64,000 nucleotides of DNA, from contig JADGAM010000001.1 in the NCBI GenBank assembly GCA_015232015.1, positions 27,340 through 91,339 on the forward strand. Reading direction: 5' to 3'. Position numbers and translations under genes: made by a program. Within the stretch, counting starts at the first letter, position 1. Each line of letters starts with the position of its first letter. Below are positions 25,805 through 35,898 of the stretch, piece after piece. The DNA comes from Oligoflexia bacterium (lineage in GTDB: Bacteria > Bdellovibrionota > Bacteriovoracia > Bacteriovoracales > Bacteriovoracaceae). The notes under the pieces are model-generated. The model saw nothing but the letters and a program-made list of their open reading frames with translations, ran no database searches and had not been told where the DNA came from.

Positions 25805-28459
25805 TCAATTGTTTAAATTTTTATAAACAATTTCATAAACATTTTTTGAAAGAGTTGAGCTAATTAATTTAGTTAATTGTAAGTGGATTAATTCCCGCCT
25901 GTTTTGTTCAAGCCTTTTGTAGTTATTAAATACGCGAATAATAGCAGAAGAGAGCATTGGATTATTTTTGTCAATTTCAAGAACTAGAGAAGTCAAGAAT
26001 TGATAATTCAAATCTGCTTGATGAATATCTTTATGATGAAATGTAACATGATTATTACTCCAAGTTGATATTAATGCTCTTGTAATATTGGGAACTAAAA
26101 TATTAAACTTTGGATCTTTCATCAAGATTTTTACTCTATCAGTAGTATCTGAAAGATCAGAGCTTGCTTGGACAGTAAACCATTTTAATAGAGTAAGTTG
26201 GTCTTCTTTAAAAAGATCATAGAAAAATTGATAAGCATGAAATCTATCTTCCGTATTAATGTTTGATAATTCAATCATAGCGTATAATCTATCAGTCATA
26301 TTGGTGGCATCGTAGAATTGTTTAGTACAAAGCTTGATCTTATTTGCATCTGGATTTGTATAAAGACCAGCATCGATCATTAAATAATGAAGGGCCACAT
26401 TTTTTAATGCTCTCTGAGAAGCAGAGTATTTATTAAGAATATCCTTACTATTTTTTAAAGTATCATTTAATTTATGATAGATTTCTTCAAATTTATTATA
26501 ATAAGTTTTACTTAATTCTCTTTCAAGGAATTGTCGTGCTTGATAAATTAAATGATAGTCAATAAGATTTAAATCATTTGTAATGATAGAAATAGTAGGT
26601 ACTGTTAGAATCATCGATTTGAAAGTGTTATCTAATAATTGATCATCAAGCAATCTTCCGTAAGCGCGCAAATAACCTTCATGTAACTTAAGTTCAATAT
26701 TATTTTTTTGATCGCTCATTAGATCTTTGATTATTCTAATGGTAAGCGTTTGCATGGCCTCAAAGCGATTAAAAGCATCAGAATCGTTTGCCATTAAAAA
26801 AATCAATTCATCGGTTGAGTAGGGTATATTTAATTTTATAGGTGCTGAAAAGCCTCTATTAATGGAAGGAATTACTTTGCTCTTGATGTTTTTAAATACA
26901 AAAGAATTCTCTTCAGAATTTAAAGATAATATTTTTGAGTGCTTCTTATCCTCAGTTCCATTTTCATCGATTAATCCAATAGCAAGAGGAATTAAAAGTG
27001 GTCCTTTTTTATCATCATCTTTGGTTTGTTGTTTCGTTTTTATAGTGAAAGTTTGTTTTTGCTCATCATAATGATAGTCAATTGTTACTGTTGGAGTTCC
27101 TGCTCTCTCATACCAAAGCTTAAATTGTGATAAGTTGATATTGGATGCTTTTTCCATGGCAAAAATAAAATCTTCAGTGGTGACTGCTTTGCCATCAAAA
27201 AGTTCAAAGTATTTTGTGATTCCCTTTTTGAAATTATCCATTCCAATAAGTGTGGCAATCATTCTGATAACTTCGGCACCTTTGTTGTAAACAGTGGCGG
27301 TGTAAAAATTATTTATCTCAATATAAGAAGGTGGTCTTATAGGATGAGACATGGGACCCGCATCTTCTGCAAATTGGGAGGTACGCAAATCTTTCACGTT
27401 GGAGATTCGCTTCTCAGAGCGAGAGTTTAAATCACTAGAAAATTCTTGATCTCTAAAAACTGTCAGGCCCTCTTTAAGAGTTAATTGAAACCAATCTCTA
27501 CATGTTACACGATTCCCTGTCCAATTATGAAAATATTCATGACCAATAACCGATTCAATGCCTAAAAAATCTTGATCAGTAGCAGTTTTAACATCAGCAA
27601 GTACATACTTGCTGTTAAAAATATTAAGACCTTTATTTTCCATTGCACCCATATTGAATGAGTCTACTGCAACTATCATATAAATGGATAAGTCATACTC
27701 CAGTCCAAATACCTCCTCATCCCAGCTCATGGCCCGCTTTAGTGCCTCCATTGCAGAATAACAGCGAGATTCATTACCCTTGTCACAATAGATTCTCAAA
27801 TCAATATTTTTATTTGAACGAGAGATATATCGATCTTTAATGATGCCTAAATCGCCGGCCACTAAAGCAAAAAGATAGCAAGGTTTTGGGAAGGGATCTT
27901 TCCACGTCACATAATGACGGTGGCCATCGTTTATATCACCCTTGGCCACTTGATTACCATTGGAGAGTAGAATTGGATAAAGCTCTTTGTTAGCAATAAT
28001 CATAGTAGTAAAACTAGACATGATATCAGGGCGATCAATAAAGTAGGTAATCTTTCTCATTCCTTCTGGTTCATTTTGAGTACAAAAAATATTTCCTGAT
28101 TTATATAATCCTTCCAAAGTTTTATTATTGCTGGGATCTATTTCTGTAATTGTTTCTAAAATAAATTTCGATTTATTTAAGGGTAGATTTTTGCTATCAA
28201 TAATTAATTTTTCATTATCAATTTTATATTTACTCTCATTTAATTTTTTACCATTGAGAGATATTTTCTGTAGTTTAAGATTTTGCCCGTTAAGAATTAA
28301 AGGCCTATTGTTTTTATTATTTTTTACAATCTTTAATCTTGCATGTACTAATGTTTTATTTTCATCTAGTTCAAAACACAAATCAACTTTGGGAATAAGA
28401 TACTCTGGTGGTTTATAGTCTTTTAAGTAAATAGATTGAGGATTTGAAATATTATCCAT
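25805..28459 (-). CDS. pepN: Aminopeptidase N (M1 metallopeptidase)
   Basis: 884 residues from the ATG at 28459, which has AAAGGAG at good spacing; a 26-residue upstream extension in frame would overlap the neighbour and is not family-like. The exopeptidase motif GAMEN (near residue 273) and the zinc site HEYFHNWTGNRV...LKEGLT (near 305-330) are intact. The N-terminal NEPEGMRKITYFIDRPD, and the length close to that of E. coli PepN (870), place it in the PepN branch. It releases N-terminal amino acids from peptides in the cytoplasm. Confidence 0.95.
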   Translation of the reverse strand: MDNISNPQSIYLKDYKPPEYLIPKVDLCFELDENKTLVHARLKIVKNNKNNRPLILNGQNLKLQKISLNGKKLNESKYKIDNEKLIIDSKNLPLNKSKFILETITEIDPSNNKTLEGLYKSGNIFCTQNEPEGMRKITYFIDRPDIMSSFTTMIIANKELYPILLSNGNQVAKGDINDGHRHYVTWKDPFPKPCYLFALVAGDLGIIKDRYISRSNKNIDLRIYCDKGNESRCYSAMEALKRAMSWDEEVFGLEYDLSIYMIVAVDSFNMGAMENKGLNIFNSKYVLADVKTATDQDFLGIESVIGHEYFHNWTGNRVTCRDWFQLTLKEGLTVFRDQEFSSDLNSRSEKRISNVKDLRTSQFAEDAGPMSHPIRPPSYIEINNFYTATVYNKGAEVIRMIATLIGMDNFKKGITKYFELFDGKAVTTEDFIFAMEKASNINLSQFKLWYERAGTPTVTIDYHYDEQKQTFTIKTKQQTKDDDKKGPLLIPLAIGLIDENGTEDKKHSKILSLNSEENSFVFKNIKSKVIPSINRGFSAPIKLNIPYSTDELIFLMANDSDAFNRFEAMQTLTIRIIKDLMSDQKNNIELKLHEGYLRAYGRLLDDQLLDNTFKSMILTVPTISIITNDLNLIDYHLIYQARQFLERELSKTYYNKFEEIYHKLNDTLKNSKDILNKYSASQRALKNVALHYLMIDAGLYTNPDANKIKLCTKQFYDATNMTDRLYAMIELSNINTEDRFHAYQFFYDLFKEDQLTLLKWFTVQASSDLSDTTDRVKILMKDPKFNILVPNITRALISTWSNNHVTFHHKDIHQADLNYQFLTSLVLEIDKNNPMLSSAIIRVFNNYKRLEQNRRELIHLQLTKLISSTLSKNVYEIVYKNLNN

Positions 28460-28494
28460 AAATATAACTCCTTTATTAATTAATTTACTTAAAT

Positions 28495-29451
28495 TTAAGA
28501 TATTCTTTCTAAAACAGCAATGAAAAGTGGGCCCCAACCACTATTATCTGGTAAAATTATTTTTCCATACTTAGTGTTTTCTGCAATATTAGAAAGGAGT
28601 TTATGAGAAGAAGAAGACGATGATGAAGAATAAGATAATATATTAAAACGCTCTTTTCTACGATGGTCATTAATTAATTTATCTATTAAGAAGTCATTTT
28701 CTAGAGGAGAAATTGAGCAAGTACAATATGCTATTTTGCCTCCTACTTTTAAGCACTGTAGTGCCGAACAAAGCATACTATACTGCATTTTAGAGAGGTA
28801 TTTAGTTCTATTTACCTTCCATTGTGCTATCAAATCAGTTGATTTTAATAGATGTCCCTCTGATGAACAAGGAGCATCTAATAATATCTTATCATATTTA
28901 TTTTTTTCATTTGAAAGAAGGCACCATTTAGAGGCATCAAAACCTTTTATTTTAATTTTCTCATTAATTAGTTCAGAGGGAAGGTAATTTTTTAATGTTC
29001 TAATTAATCTCATTCGACGATTATTAGACAATTCATTGGCCACAAGTTTTCCTTGACTTGGACTTTGATTTTGACTTTGTAGATAATCAACAATACAAAG
29101 AGTTTTTCCTCCTGGTGCTGCACACATATCGAGTACTAAATCATTTTCTTTTATATCAAGTAACGACACAGCTAAAATAGATGCCAAATCTAAGAGATAA
29201 TAATTGAAAAGACCATTAGTAGTTGCGGCGGGAGATGGAACTTGTATATTTTCTATCTGGTAACAAAATTTTAAATCAATGGGAGCTATAGCTGAAGAAA
29301 TAAGTGAAACATTAGTATTATCATTATCAAAATCAGCAAATTTATTTATTTTTAAAATATATTTGTTTTTAGGAGCGACTAAAGCATCTCGTAATTTAAT
29401 CCATCTATCGCCATAAAGATTTTGATAATAGTTTTCAAAGTCATTAATCAT
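28495..29451 (-). CDS. RNA m5C methyltransferase, NOL1/NOP2/Sun (NSUN) family
   Basis: 318 residues. SAM-binding motif LVLDMCAAPGGKT (near 105-117), catalytic DAPCSSEGHLL (near 192-202) and YCTCSISPLEND (near 245-256), giving the two conserved cysteines of the family. A poly-Ser run (YSSSSSSSS, near 278) is coded by a microsatellite-like tract. It is close to the NSUN4/RsmB-F group, and the target (rRNA or tRNA) cannot be told. It lies 35 bases upstream of pepN on the same strand. Confidence 0.9.
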   Translation of the reverse strand: MINDFENYYQNLYGDRWIKLRDALVAPKNKYILKINKFADFDNDNTNVSLISSAIAPIDLKFCYQIENIQVPSPAATTNGLFNYYLLDLASILAVSLLDIKENDLVLDMCAAPGGKTLCIVDYLQSQNQSPSQGKLVANELSNNRRMRLIRTLKNYLPSELINEKIKIKGFDASKWCLLSNEKNKYDKILLDAPCSSEGHLLKSTDLIAQWKVNRTKYLSKMQYSMLCSALQCLKVGGKIAYCTCSISPLENDFLIDKLINDHRRKERFNILSYSSSSSSSSHKLLSNIAENTKYGKIILPDNSGWGPLFIAVLERIS

Positions 29452-29557
29452 TTGTTACTTATTTTGTTTATTTGCTTTTATTGTGGTGAATTAGCATAAT
29501 TTTATTAACCCATTCTAAAATCCATACATAGAATTAAAGTTATTAAGTTCCCATTTC

Positions 29558-29821
29558 TTACTTTCTCAAACGAAATCTCTGAAAATCTCCCCCCATAGTT
29601 CTATTTCCAGTAACATTAGCGATTATTTTACAAAAATATGAATCATTTGGGCAATCTCCCTCACCTACCAAAAACATTTTTAATTTGTTAGCTATGGAAA
29701 AACATAAAGAACCAATCACCGCAAACATTAGTAAATACTCAACAGCTGTTTGCCCTCGTTTGCCTATTTTAGAAAATACTCTACAAATATGCTTTATTAT
29801 TTTCGCTATAAATATGTTCAT
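29558..29821 (-). CDS. Flp/class III-type pilin-like small protein
   Basis: 87 residues. A basic leader ending in KRG is followed by QTAVEYLLMFAVIGSLCFSI, the processing site and hydrophobic stalk of Flp/TadE-like prepilins (Gly before cleavage, Glu at +5). A Cys pair follows (GDCPNDSYFC). No tad assembly genes are in the window. It is an orphan pilin or pseudopilin, close behind the unknown gene at 29830-31182. Confidence 0.75.
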   Translation of the reverse strand: MNIFIAKIIKHICRVFSKIGKRGQTAVEYLLMFAVIGSLCFSIANKLKMFLVGEGDCPNDSYFCKIIANVTGNRTMGGDFQRFRLRK

Positions 29822-29829
29822 ATTTTATA

Positions 29830-31182
29830 TTATAACAGATGATGATTGATTTTTAGCAAGATAGGTATTAAACCGCACCCTTCGACAATTATTTTTTCAT
29901 TTGAATAATTATTTATTGTTTTAGCAATCTTTTTGTACTTTTTAATATTATTTAAGCTAACTGTTTGTTCTATTAAATTTGGTAAATTTGATAAACTTGG
30001 TAAAGTTGATATTTTTGATAAATTATGTAGATTTGAATCTGCGACGTCTGCGTGAAAAGCTGAGATCGCCATCTTATTGACAGTGTTTCCGCTAAGACCG
30101 AAACTGCTTTCACATGAATTTAATATTTTATTTTTGTAATAGTTGTGACTAAATCCCTCTTTTTTAATATATGGGACGAAGTAATCGCCAGATGATTTAA
30201 TTTCAATATATGGTATGTCTTCTAAAATAGAGTTAATACTAGAGATAATCAAATTGTTAGATAACCTTAAAGGATAAGGATTATTTTGAGTGAATTGAAG
30301 ATATGAATAAGTAAAATTTGTATCAACACCATAATCACCATAATCATAATAATCACATAATTTTATATTTTTTTCTTTTTGGTCTTGTTTTTGTTCGTGC
30401 TCTTGAGCAAGAACGCCCCCTCTTCTAATAAACATTTCATTTAATTCTTTATTTAATTTTTTTACATTTAAATTATAACTTGGCGAAAGTAGAGAAACAA
30501 ATAGTTCAAATATAGTAAAATTATTAGAATGGTTACCTATGTAATGAATGGTTATTAATTGTAAAAGATCGTTGAAAGTTTTTAAGAATAATTTTTCAGT
30601 AGATAGTACTTTAGCTTTTTGAATATTAAAAATTGTTGTAATGAAACTTTGTAATATTTTAAAATAATTTTGTTGATTATTTTCTAAACCGCAATTACAT
30701 AGATCACACTTAAATGTAAAATATTTTTCATCGATCTTTCGAAAGTTAGTTTTACCTTCTTCTAATAACAGAGAGCAGATATTTTCTATATGTTTATAAA
30801 AATGCTCCTCAATTAAGGGTAGATCTTCATTAGTTATTTCAGTTGGATCCATAAATAAAAAAGGAAATTTTCTAAGTATCTCCTTTAAATTTCTTTGAAC
30901 ACTATTTCCAAGCAGTATTTGTTTACCCTCGAAAACGATAGTGTATGTATCCTTATTGATGTAATTATCTAAATATTTCAAAGGAACAATATTGTATTTA
31001 TTTGCAATTTTTTTTATGAGAGACAATTCTAAGAGATTAATCTTTTCTATTATATTTCGGGGTATGTTAATTTGTGGATTATCAATTATTAAAACTTTAT
31101 GCCCAATATTTAGTAAATGTATACCAATTATATAAGAGATAAAATTTTCTGCCTTTAAAATATAATCATAAACATTATTCAT
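29830..31182 (-). CDS. Unknown protein carrying the dispersed repeat, Rossmann-like N-terminus
   Basis: 450 residues from the ATG at 31182 (a TTG at 31224 would overlap waaA). The N-terminus YDYILKAENFISYIIGIHLL with NIGHKVLIIDNP looks like a dinucleotide-binding beta-alpha-beta with a degenerate glycine motif, hinting at an FAD-dependent oxidoreductase relative. A CDLCNCG cluster lies near residue 160. Gln/Glu/Lys-rich and Asp/Tyr-rich low complexity is at about 265-290. Residues 358-383 are encoded by the dispersed repeat C. It is in a cluster with waaA and a heptosyltransferase. Confidence 0.65.
   Translation of the reverse strand: MNNVYDYILKAENFISYIIGIHLLNIGHKVLIIDNPQINIPRNIIEKINLLELSLIKKIANKYNIVPLKYLDNYINKDTYTIVFEGKQILLGNSVQRNLKEILRKFPFLFMDPTEITNEDLPLIEEHFYKHIENICSLLLEEGKTNFRKIDEKYFTFKCDLCNCGLENNQQNYFKILQSFITTIFNIQKAKVLSTEKLFLKTFNDLLQLITIHYIGNHSNNFTIFELFVSLLSPSYNLNVKKLNKELNEMFIRRGGVLAQEHEQKQDQKEKNIKLCDYYDYGDYGVDTNFTYSYLQFTQNNPYPLRLSNNLIISSINSILEDIPYIEIKSSGDYFVPYIKKEGFSHNYYKNKILNSCESSFGLSGNTVNKMAISAFHADVADSNLHNLSKISTLPSLSNLPNLIEQTVSLNNIKKYKKIAKTINNYSNEKIIVEGCGLIPILLKINHHLL
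30035..30111 (-). repeat. Dispersed repeat, copy C, in frame inside a CDS
   Basis: On the minus strand it runs from GAAAGCAGTTTC to GCAGATTC and encodes ESSFGLSGNTVNK followed by MAISAFHADVADS. This aligns codon for codon with copy B apart from a five-codon gap, although the two host proteins are unrelated. Confidence 0.85.
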
Positions 31183-31198
31183 ATTTTTTTTCAGGCCC

Positions 31199-32602
31199 TT
31201 AAATTTTTTGCATAAAATTTTCAAAAGGAATTTTCATGCTAGCAATTAACTTTTCTCTCGTGCTGGTATTTATGTTAATGCTTTTATCACAGTTTGTATT
31301 TGTAGATACAACATCATAAAAAGTTGATAATTCATTAATAATAAATATCTCATTTTTTGAAATTTCTTTTACTAACTCATACTCAGTTGAACGAAAAACT
31401 TTTGGTCCAACATAAGTCAAGCAGTTGGATAAATAGGGTTCAATAACAGAGTGTATAGATCTACCATGTCCCCCTCCCACAAATGCATGAGCATAAAGAG
31501 AATATAATTCGCAAAGGATGCCTTTGATAGCAAAAATAATGATTCCATTTGTTTTAGCAATTTTTTCAAAGATCTCTTCTTTTGATTCATTTATTTCATT
31601 AATTACATAAACAGGTAATTGACTCTCATAGGAAATTGTATTTATAATTTTTTGCAAAGAATTTTCATCTAATAAGTGAGGCACAATAGCGACATGGATA
31701 TCTTTGCTAATAATTGCTTCAATTAAACGTTTATTATCAAATATTTTTGCTTCAATTTCCCAAAAACTACCTAAGATAATGGTATTATCTTTAGGAAAAG
31801 AACTAATAAATTTTTGAAGTTGATTAAAAAATGAAAGAGAATTAAGTTTTGTTAAGCGATTTTTTACTCTCTCTGCAACTTGAAGAATGCGAATATCCAT
31901 GGTCGATGTATCGATTTTAAAATGTTTTTTAAAACGCTCTTCATCTAAGGGAGTAGGAGTAATAATTTGATCGAAAGAATTATAAATAAATTTATAATAG
32001 TAGTAATTAATAATATTTTTTTTAATTTTATTTAATTTGTCTTTAAGAGTTGCGGATAAGAGTACAAAATAAATATCTGCTCTTCTACCAAAAAGCATCA
32101 ACTCAGGAAAAAAATCATAACGACAAAGTATTAAAGTTGAGGCACTAATCCATTTGCTCACAGATGTAGTATGGTAATCAATACCAGCACAATTAACATA
32201 ATTAACATAAGGGAAATATGTGACTAGAGGTAATCTTAATATTCTAAGGTTGTCAGGATATTTTTCATATAAATTAATTACATTTTTTTCAACACTCTCT
32301 GAACAAAATATAATTTCTAGTAATTGATTGTCATTAAGCAATTTATTAATTAATGGACGAATTTGTTCTAATTCTCCTTCGCTAGAGATTTCAAATGCTA
32401 CTTTTGCTTTTTTGTTATCTAATTTAAAAGAACGAGAAGATAGAGAGGAAGGCAAAGAGAAAGAATTTTTATTTTCAAAAGATTTTCTTTGTTTAATAAA
32501 AGGAATGAATTTTACTAAAATAAAATTAGTTAACGGATATAACAGCATAGGCCATAAAATATAGAGAAAAAATCTGTAAGATAATGTAAAAAACATTTTC
32601 AT
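31199..32602 (-). CDS. waaA: 3-deoxy-D-manno-octulosonic acid (KDO) transferase
   Basis: 467 residues. An N-terminal membrane anchor (about 5-35) is followed by the glycosyltransferase N domain with FEISSEGELEQIRPLINKLL, the counterpart of the HxxSxGE acceptor motif. The His is replaced by Glu-Ile here, a divergence. The C-terminal half has ILGSFWEIEAKI and FVGGGHGRSIHSVIEP, the GG...H.....EP donor motif of WaaA. It transfers KDO from CMP-KDO to lipid IVA at the inner membrane. The stop and the next upstream gene overlap by one base, so the two GT genes are coupled. Confidence 0.88.
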   Translation of the reverse strand: MKMFFTLSYRFFLYILWPMLLYPLTNFILVKFIPFIKQRKSFENKNSFSLPSSLSSRSFKLDNKKAKVAFEISSEGELEQIRPLINKLLNDNQLLEIIFCSESVEKNVINLYEKYPDNLRILRLPLVTYFPYVNYVNCAGIDYHTTSVSKWISASTLILCRYDFFPELMLFGRRADIYFVLLSATLKDKLNKIKKNIINYYYYKFIYNSFDQIITPTPLDEERFKKHFKIDTSTMDIRILQVAERVKNRLTKLNSLSFFNQLQKFISSFPKDNTIILGSFWEIEAKIFDNKRLIEAIISKDIHVAIVPHLLDENSLQKIINTISYESQLPVYVINEINESKEEIFEKIAKTNGIIIFAIKGILCELYSLYAHAFVGGGHGRSIHSVIEPYLSNCLTYVGPKVFRSTEYELVKEISKNEIFIINELSTFYDVVSTNTNCDKSININTSTREKLIASMKIPFENFMQKI

Positions 32603-33795
32603 TAATCACCTTTGATTAAATTGCTAACCTCAAACATACTACGAATAACTTCATCAACAGAAATTTCAGTTAGACAGTAACGTTTCTTACGAATACAAAA
32701 ACCTTGACCATTAGTAGTGCATGGCCTACAAATAAGTTTTTTTGCCACCATTTTTGATTTTTTAAGATGAGGGTAAAATCCAAACTCCTCTCCAGTAGGC
32801 CCTAAAATAAATATACTTGGAGTACCAACTGACTCTGCAATATGAGGCAAACCAGTATCATTACCCACAACCATAAATGCTTTTTTTAAAAAGATGGTGG
32901 ATTCAACTAAACTACATTTTCCTTGTAGATTGAAAATTTGCTGAGGATATTTGGCCATTAATGGATTAAAAATATCGCAAAATGTATCATCCTTACCTGC
33001 TAAAATTACATATAAAAAATCGAAATCAAAATTATCATGTGCATGTTGACTATATTGTTTTTGTAAAAGTTTTTCTAATAAATGGTAAAATTTTTCAGCA
33101 GGCCATCTTTTTTTTGGATAGGAAGCAGATGGAACAATTGCAATAAATTTTTTATGCTCTAAAATATTTAATTGCCATTTATCTAGAGAAAATTTAAGTG
33201 CTTTTTCATCGCAAAAGGTGACGGCTGTAGAAGATAGTTGATTACAATTGCTTGCTGTAGTTACAAATTTTGACAGATCATCAAAAAAGGCCTCATTTGG
33301 GTTCATTTTATTTATTTTATTTTGATGAAAAATAGGAAGTAGATCTATAACATTTCTTTTTAAGAGTAATTCTCCAAATTTTGGAAAATTATTTTTTTCT
33401 TTATTTTTAACTAAAATATTTATTTTAAAAGTTGTTAATAACACTCTTTCAAATGTTCTTTTATCAATACTTATTCTAGGAATGAAAAAGAAAAAAAAAC
33501 GAACAAAGAGTGAGCGTAAACTTCCATGCATATCTATGATGAGATCAATTTTGTGTTTGCAGTTTATTTCTCTCACCAATTTGATCAATTCAAATAACCC
33601 TTTAAGACCACCACGTCTGGAAAAACCATATACCTGATCTATATGCGGGTGATTTACAAGAAGAGGAACAAACATAGAGGAGGTAAGATAACTAAGCGAA
33701 ACCTTATTTCCAAGATATTTTTTTATTGCACTTACAGTGGAGGTAGTTAGTACAATATCTCCTAAACTTGAAAAACGTATAATTAATATATGCAT
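32602..33795 (-). CDS. Glycosyltransferase family 9 (heptosyltransferase)
   Basis: 397 residues. The N-terminus ILIIRFSSLGDIVLTTSTVSAI is the GT9 acceptor motif with the catalytic Asp. IDMHGSLRS follows near residue 105, and VGNDTGLPHIAESVGTPSI near 308 is the ADP-heptose binding motif with the conserved D-TG-H. It adds L-glycero-D-manno-heptose to the LPS inner core in the cytoplasm. It is directly upstream of waaA (one-base overlap). WaaC or WaaF assignment is not possible by eye. Confidence 0.9.
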   Translation of the reverse strand: MHILIIRFSSLGDIVLTTSTVSAIKKYLGNKVSLSYLTSSMFVPLLVNHPHIDQVYGFSRRGGLKGLFELIKLVREINCKHKIDLIIDMHGSLRSLFVRFFFFFIPRISIDKRTFERVLLTTFKINILVKNKEKNNFPKFGELLLKRNVIDLLPIFHQNKINKMNPNEAFFDDLSKFVTTASNCNQLSSTAVTFCDEKALKFSLDKWQLNILEHKKFIAIVPSASYPKKRWPAEKFYHLLEKLLQKQYSQHAHDNFDFDFLYVILAGKDDTFCDIFNPLMAKYPQQIFNLQGKCSLVESTIFLKKAFMVVGNDTGLPHIAESVGTPSIFILGPTGEEFGFYPHLKKSKMVAKKLICRPCTTNGQGFCIRKKRYCLTEISVDEVIRSMFEVSNLIKGD

Positions 33796-33855
33796 AATTT
33801 AACAGCTACATTTTTTACATTCTTTGAATTTTTTGCATTATGAAGGAAGATTTAT

Positions 33856-34611
33856 TTATTTCTTGTTTATGTTGGTTAAGATGCTTTGGATGAAATCTAC
33901 TGGAATTGGAAAAAATGTTGTAGTTTTTCCTTCTCCGGAAGATATCTCTTTCATAGTATCTAAGTATCTAAGTATGATTGCCCCATTTTCAGAACTCAAA
34001 TTACGAGCGGCCGCTGCTAACTTAATTGAAGCATCAAGTTCTCCTTCTGCAGAGATAACTTTTGCACGTTTATTTCTTTCTGCTTCTGCTTGCTTGGCCA
34101 TTGCTCTTTGCATTTCAATTGGCAGATCGATTGCTTTAACTTCTACTGCAGAAACTTTAATTCCCCACGATTCCGTTTGTTCATCTAAAATTATTTGTAA
34201 TTTTTGATTTATCTTATCTCTTTGAGAGAGTAATTCATCTAATTCAAATTGACCGATAATAGATCTTAATGTTGTTTGAGCAATTTGTCCGGTGGCCATT
34301 AAATAGTCTTCAATATTAATGATGGCCATCTCAGGGTTATTTACTCTGAAGTATACTACCCCATTTACTTTTAGTGTTACGTTGTCACGAGTTATAATAT
34401 CTTGAGACGGGATATCCATAGTAACAGTTCTTAAGTCAACCCGACGCATTTTTTCTATCCCAGGAATTAAAATAATTAAACCAGGGCCTCTTATTCCAGT
34501 GAAGCGACCAAGTCTAAATACAACTGCTCTCTCATACTCATTTAAAATCTTAACAGTATTAAAAATTAAAATAACGGCGATAATTATAAACGGTAGTGAA
34601 GTGAATAGCAT
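33856..34611 (-). CDS. Slipin/stomatin-like SPFH protein
   Basis: 251 residues from the ATG at 34611, chosen because AAGGAG lies six bases upstream. An N-terminal hydrophobic anchor (about 4-22) leads into the SPFH domain: [40 protein letters not shown]. The coiled Ala/Glu-rich stretch [20 protein letters not shown] is typical. Slipins form oligomeric membrane microdomain scaffolds and usually pair with an NfeD membrane protease; no NfeD gene is adjacent here. Confidence 0.92.
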   Translation of the reverse strand: MLFTSLPFIIIAVILIFNTVKILNEYERAVVFRLGRFTGIRGPGLIILIPGIEKMRRVDLRTVTMDIPSQDIITRDNVTLKVNGVVYFRVNNPEMAIINIEDYLMATGQIAQTTLRSIIGQFELDELLSQRDKINQKLQIILDEQTESWGIKVSAVEVKAIDLPIEMQRAMAKQAEAERNKRAKVISAEGELDASIKLAAAARNLSSENGAIILRYLDTMKEISSGEGKTTTFFPIPVDFIQSILTNINKK

Positions 34612-34824
34612 ATGATACTCCTTTTTATCTTGTTTCATATATTATTAGATTTATAAATAAATCCCACTTTACCAGTGAATATATCAATTAAAAATATTTT
34701 AGTAAAATATTTGAGGAAGAAAATATTTTTAGTGTTGTAAGAAAATTGATTTATAATGTTAGTAATAACATTATTAAAAAAAGCACATTAAAAAGTTATA
34801 AAGTTATAGAGAGATCTAAAAATA

Positions 34825-35856
34825 ATGAAGAAATTTTTTCAAAGTTTAAATTTTATATTTAAAAAAATAGTAATCTTCATAACTGGATCTACTATTTTAA
34901 TTCAAATTTTATTAATTTTATTACTTACATTTGTAATTGCATTCACATCTACATCTATATTTGCATTTGCAAAAGATGATAATTTACAAAAATATCCTTC
35001 TGCTAATACTGGTGATAGTGGAAAAAGTGAGGGAATTGCTGGTGATACTGTTGCTGTTAATAATGATGAAAAAAAGAGTAATGCTAATGCCTTGCCTTTA
35101 TTTGAATTGGGAGCAGGTTTCTTATATTTGAATATGAATCACTATCGCGGATCTGATCAGACTGCTAGTTATCTTTGGCCACTTCCTTTTTTTATATATC
35201 GTGGAGAAAATGTTTACGCTAAAAACTCTATGGTTCAAGGTAATATTTATGAAAAGGGAGATTTTAGTCTAGGACTAAGTATGATGGCATCGTTAAGAGT
35301 CAGTAGTGCTGAAAACCATGCCAGAGAGGGAATGCCTACTCTTGATCCAACCTTAGAGATTGGTCCTGTAGCAGAGTGGACATTTTGGCGTGATAAAAAT
35401 AATTTAAATACATTGAGCGTTTCTTTTCCAATAAGAGCAGTAAATGCTGTAGATTTTTTCTATGCCAAATATGAGGGTTGTTTTTCCGTTCCATTCGTTT
35501 CACTTTCAAGCTACCCTCAAGATTATACTTTAGGTTTTTTTAGTGAAATTACTATGGCAGTTATGTGGGGGTCAGCAAGATATCACAATTATTTTTACGG
35601 AGTTTCTGAAGAGTATGTAAGAGAAAATCGTCCTAAATATAATGCTAGTGCAGGATATAGTGGAGCTCATGCGACATGGTGGTTAAGTAAAAAATTTGAT
35701 CCATTTTATCTTTATGGGTTTTATCGATATGATCGTTTAAATAGAGCAGTCTTTATCGATAGCCCTCTAGTTAAACAAAAAGATTATCATGTTATGGGTG
35801 TTGGTCTTATATGGTATTTTTATCAAACTAAGGCAATGTCGGCCCGTCGTCAATAG
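34825..35856 (+). CDS. MipA/OmpV family outer-membrane protein
   Basis: 343 residues. The long N-terminus carries a hydrophobic export segment (about 15-50), then a low-complexity linker. From about residue 88 the MipA/OmpV pattern appears: FELGAGFLYLNMNHYRGSDQ, LWPLPFFIYRGENVYA, and YFYGVSEEYVRENRP near 265, ending with YHVMGVGLIWYF. These form ten- to twelve-stranded barrels; MipA scaffolds murein synthesis in E. coli, but most members are uncharacterised. The unusually long leader may mean the true start is downstream. Confidence 0.85.
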   Translation: MKKFFQSLNFIFKKIVIFITGSTILIQILLILLLTFVIAFTSTSIFAFAKDDNLQKYPSANTGDSGKSEGIAGDTVAVNNDEKKSNANALPLFELGAGFLYLNMNHYRGSDQTASYLWPLPFFIYRGENVYAKNSMVQGNIYEKGDFSLGLSMMASLRVSSAENHAREGMPTLDPTLEIGPVAEWTFWRDKNNLNTLSVSFPIRAVNAVDFFYAKYEGCFSVPFVSLSSYPQDYTLGFFSEITMAVMWGSARYHNYFYGVSEEYVRENRPKYNASAGYSGAHATWWLSKKFDPFYLYGFYRYDRLNRAVFIDSPLVKQKDYHVMGVGLIWYFYQTKAMSARRQ

Positions 35857-35898
35857 ACCTACCTAGGCTTAAACTTAGGGCACATTCTAATCTTAATC

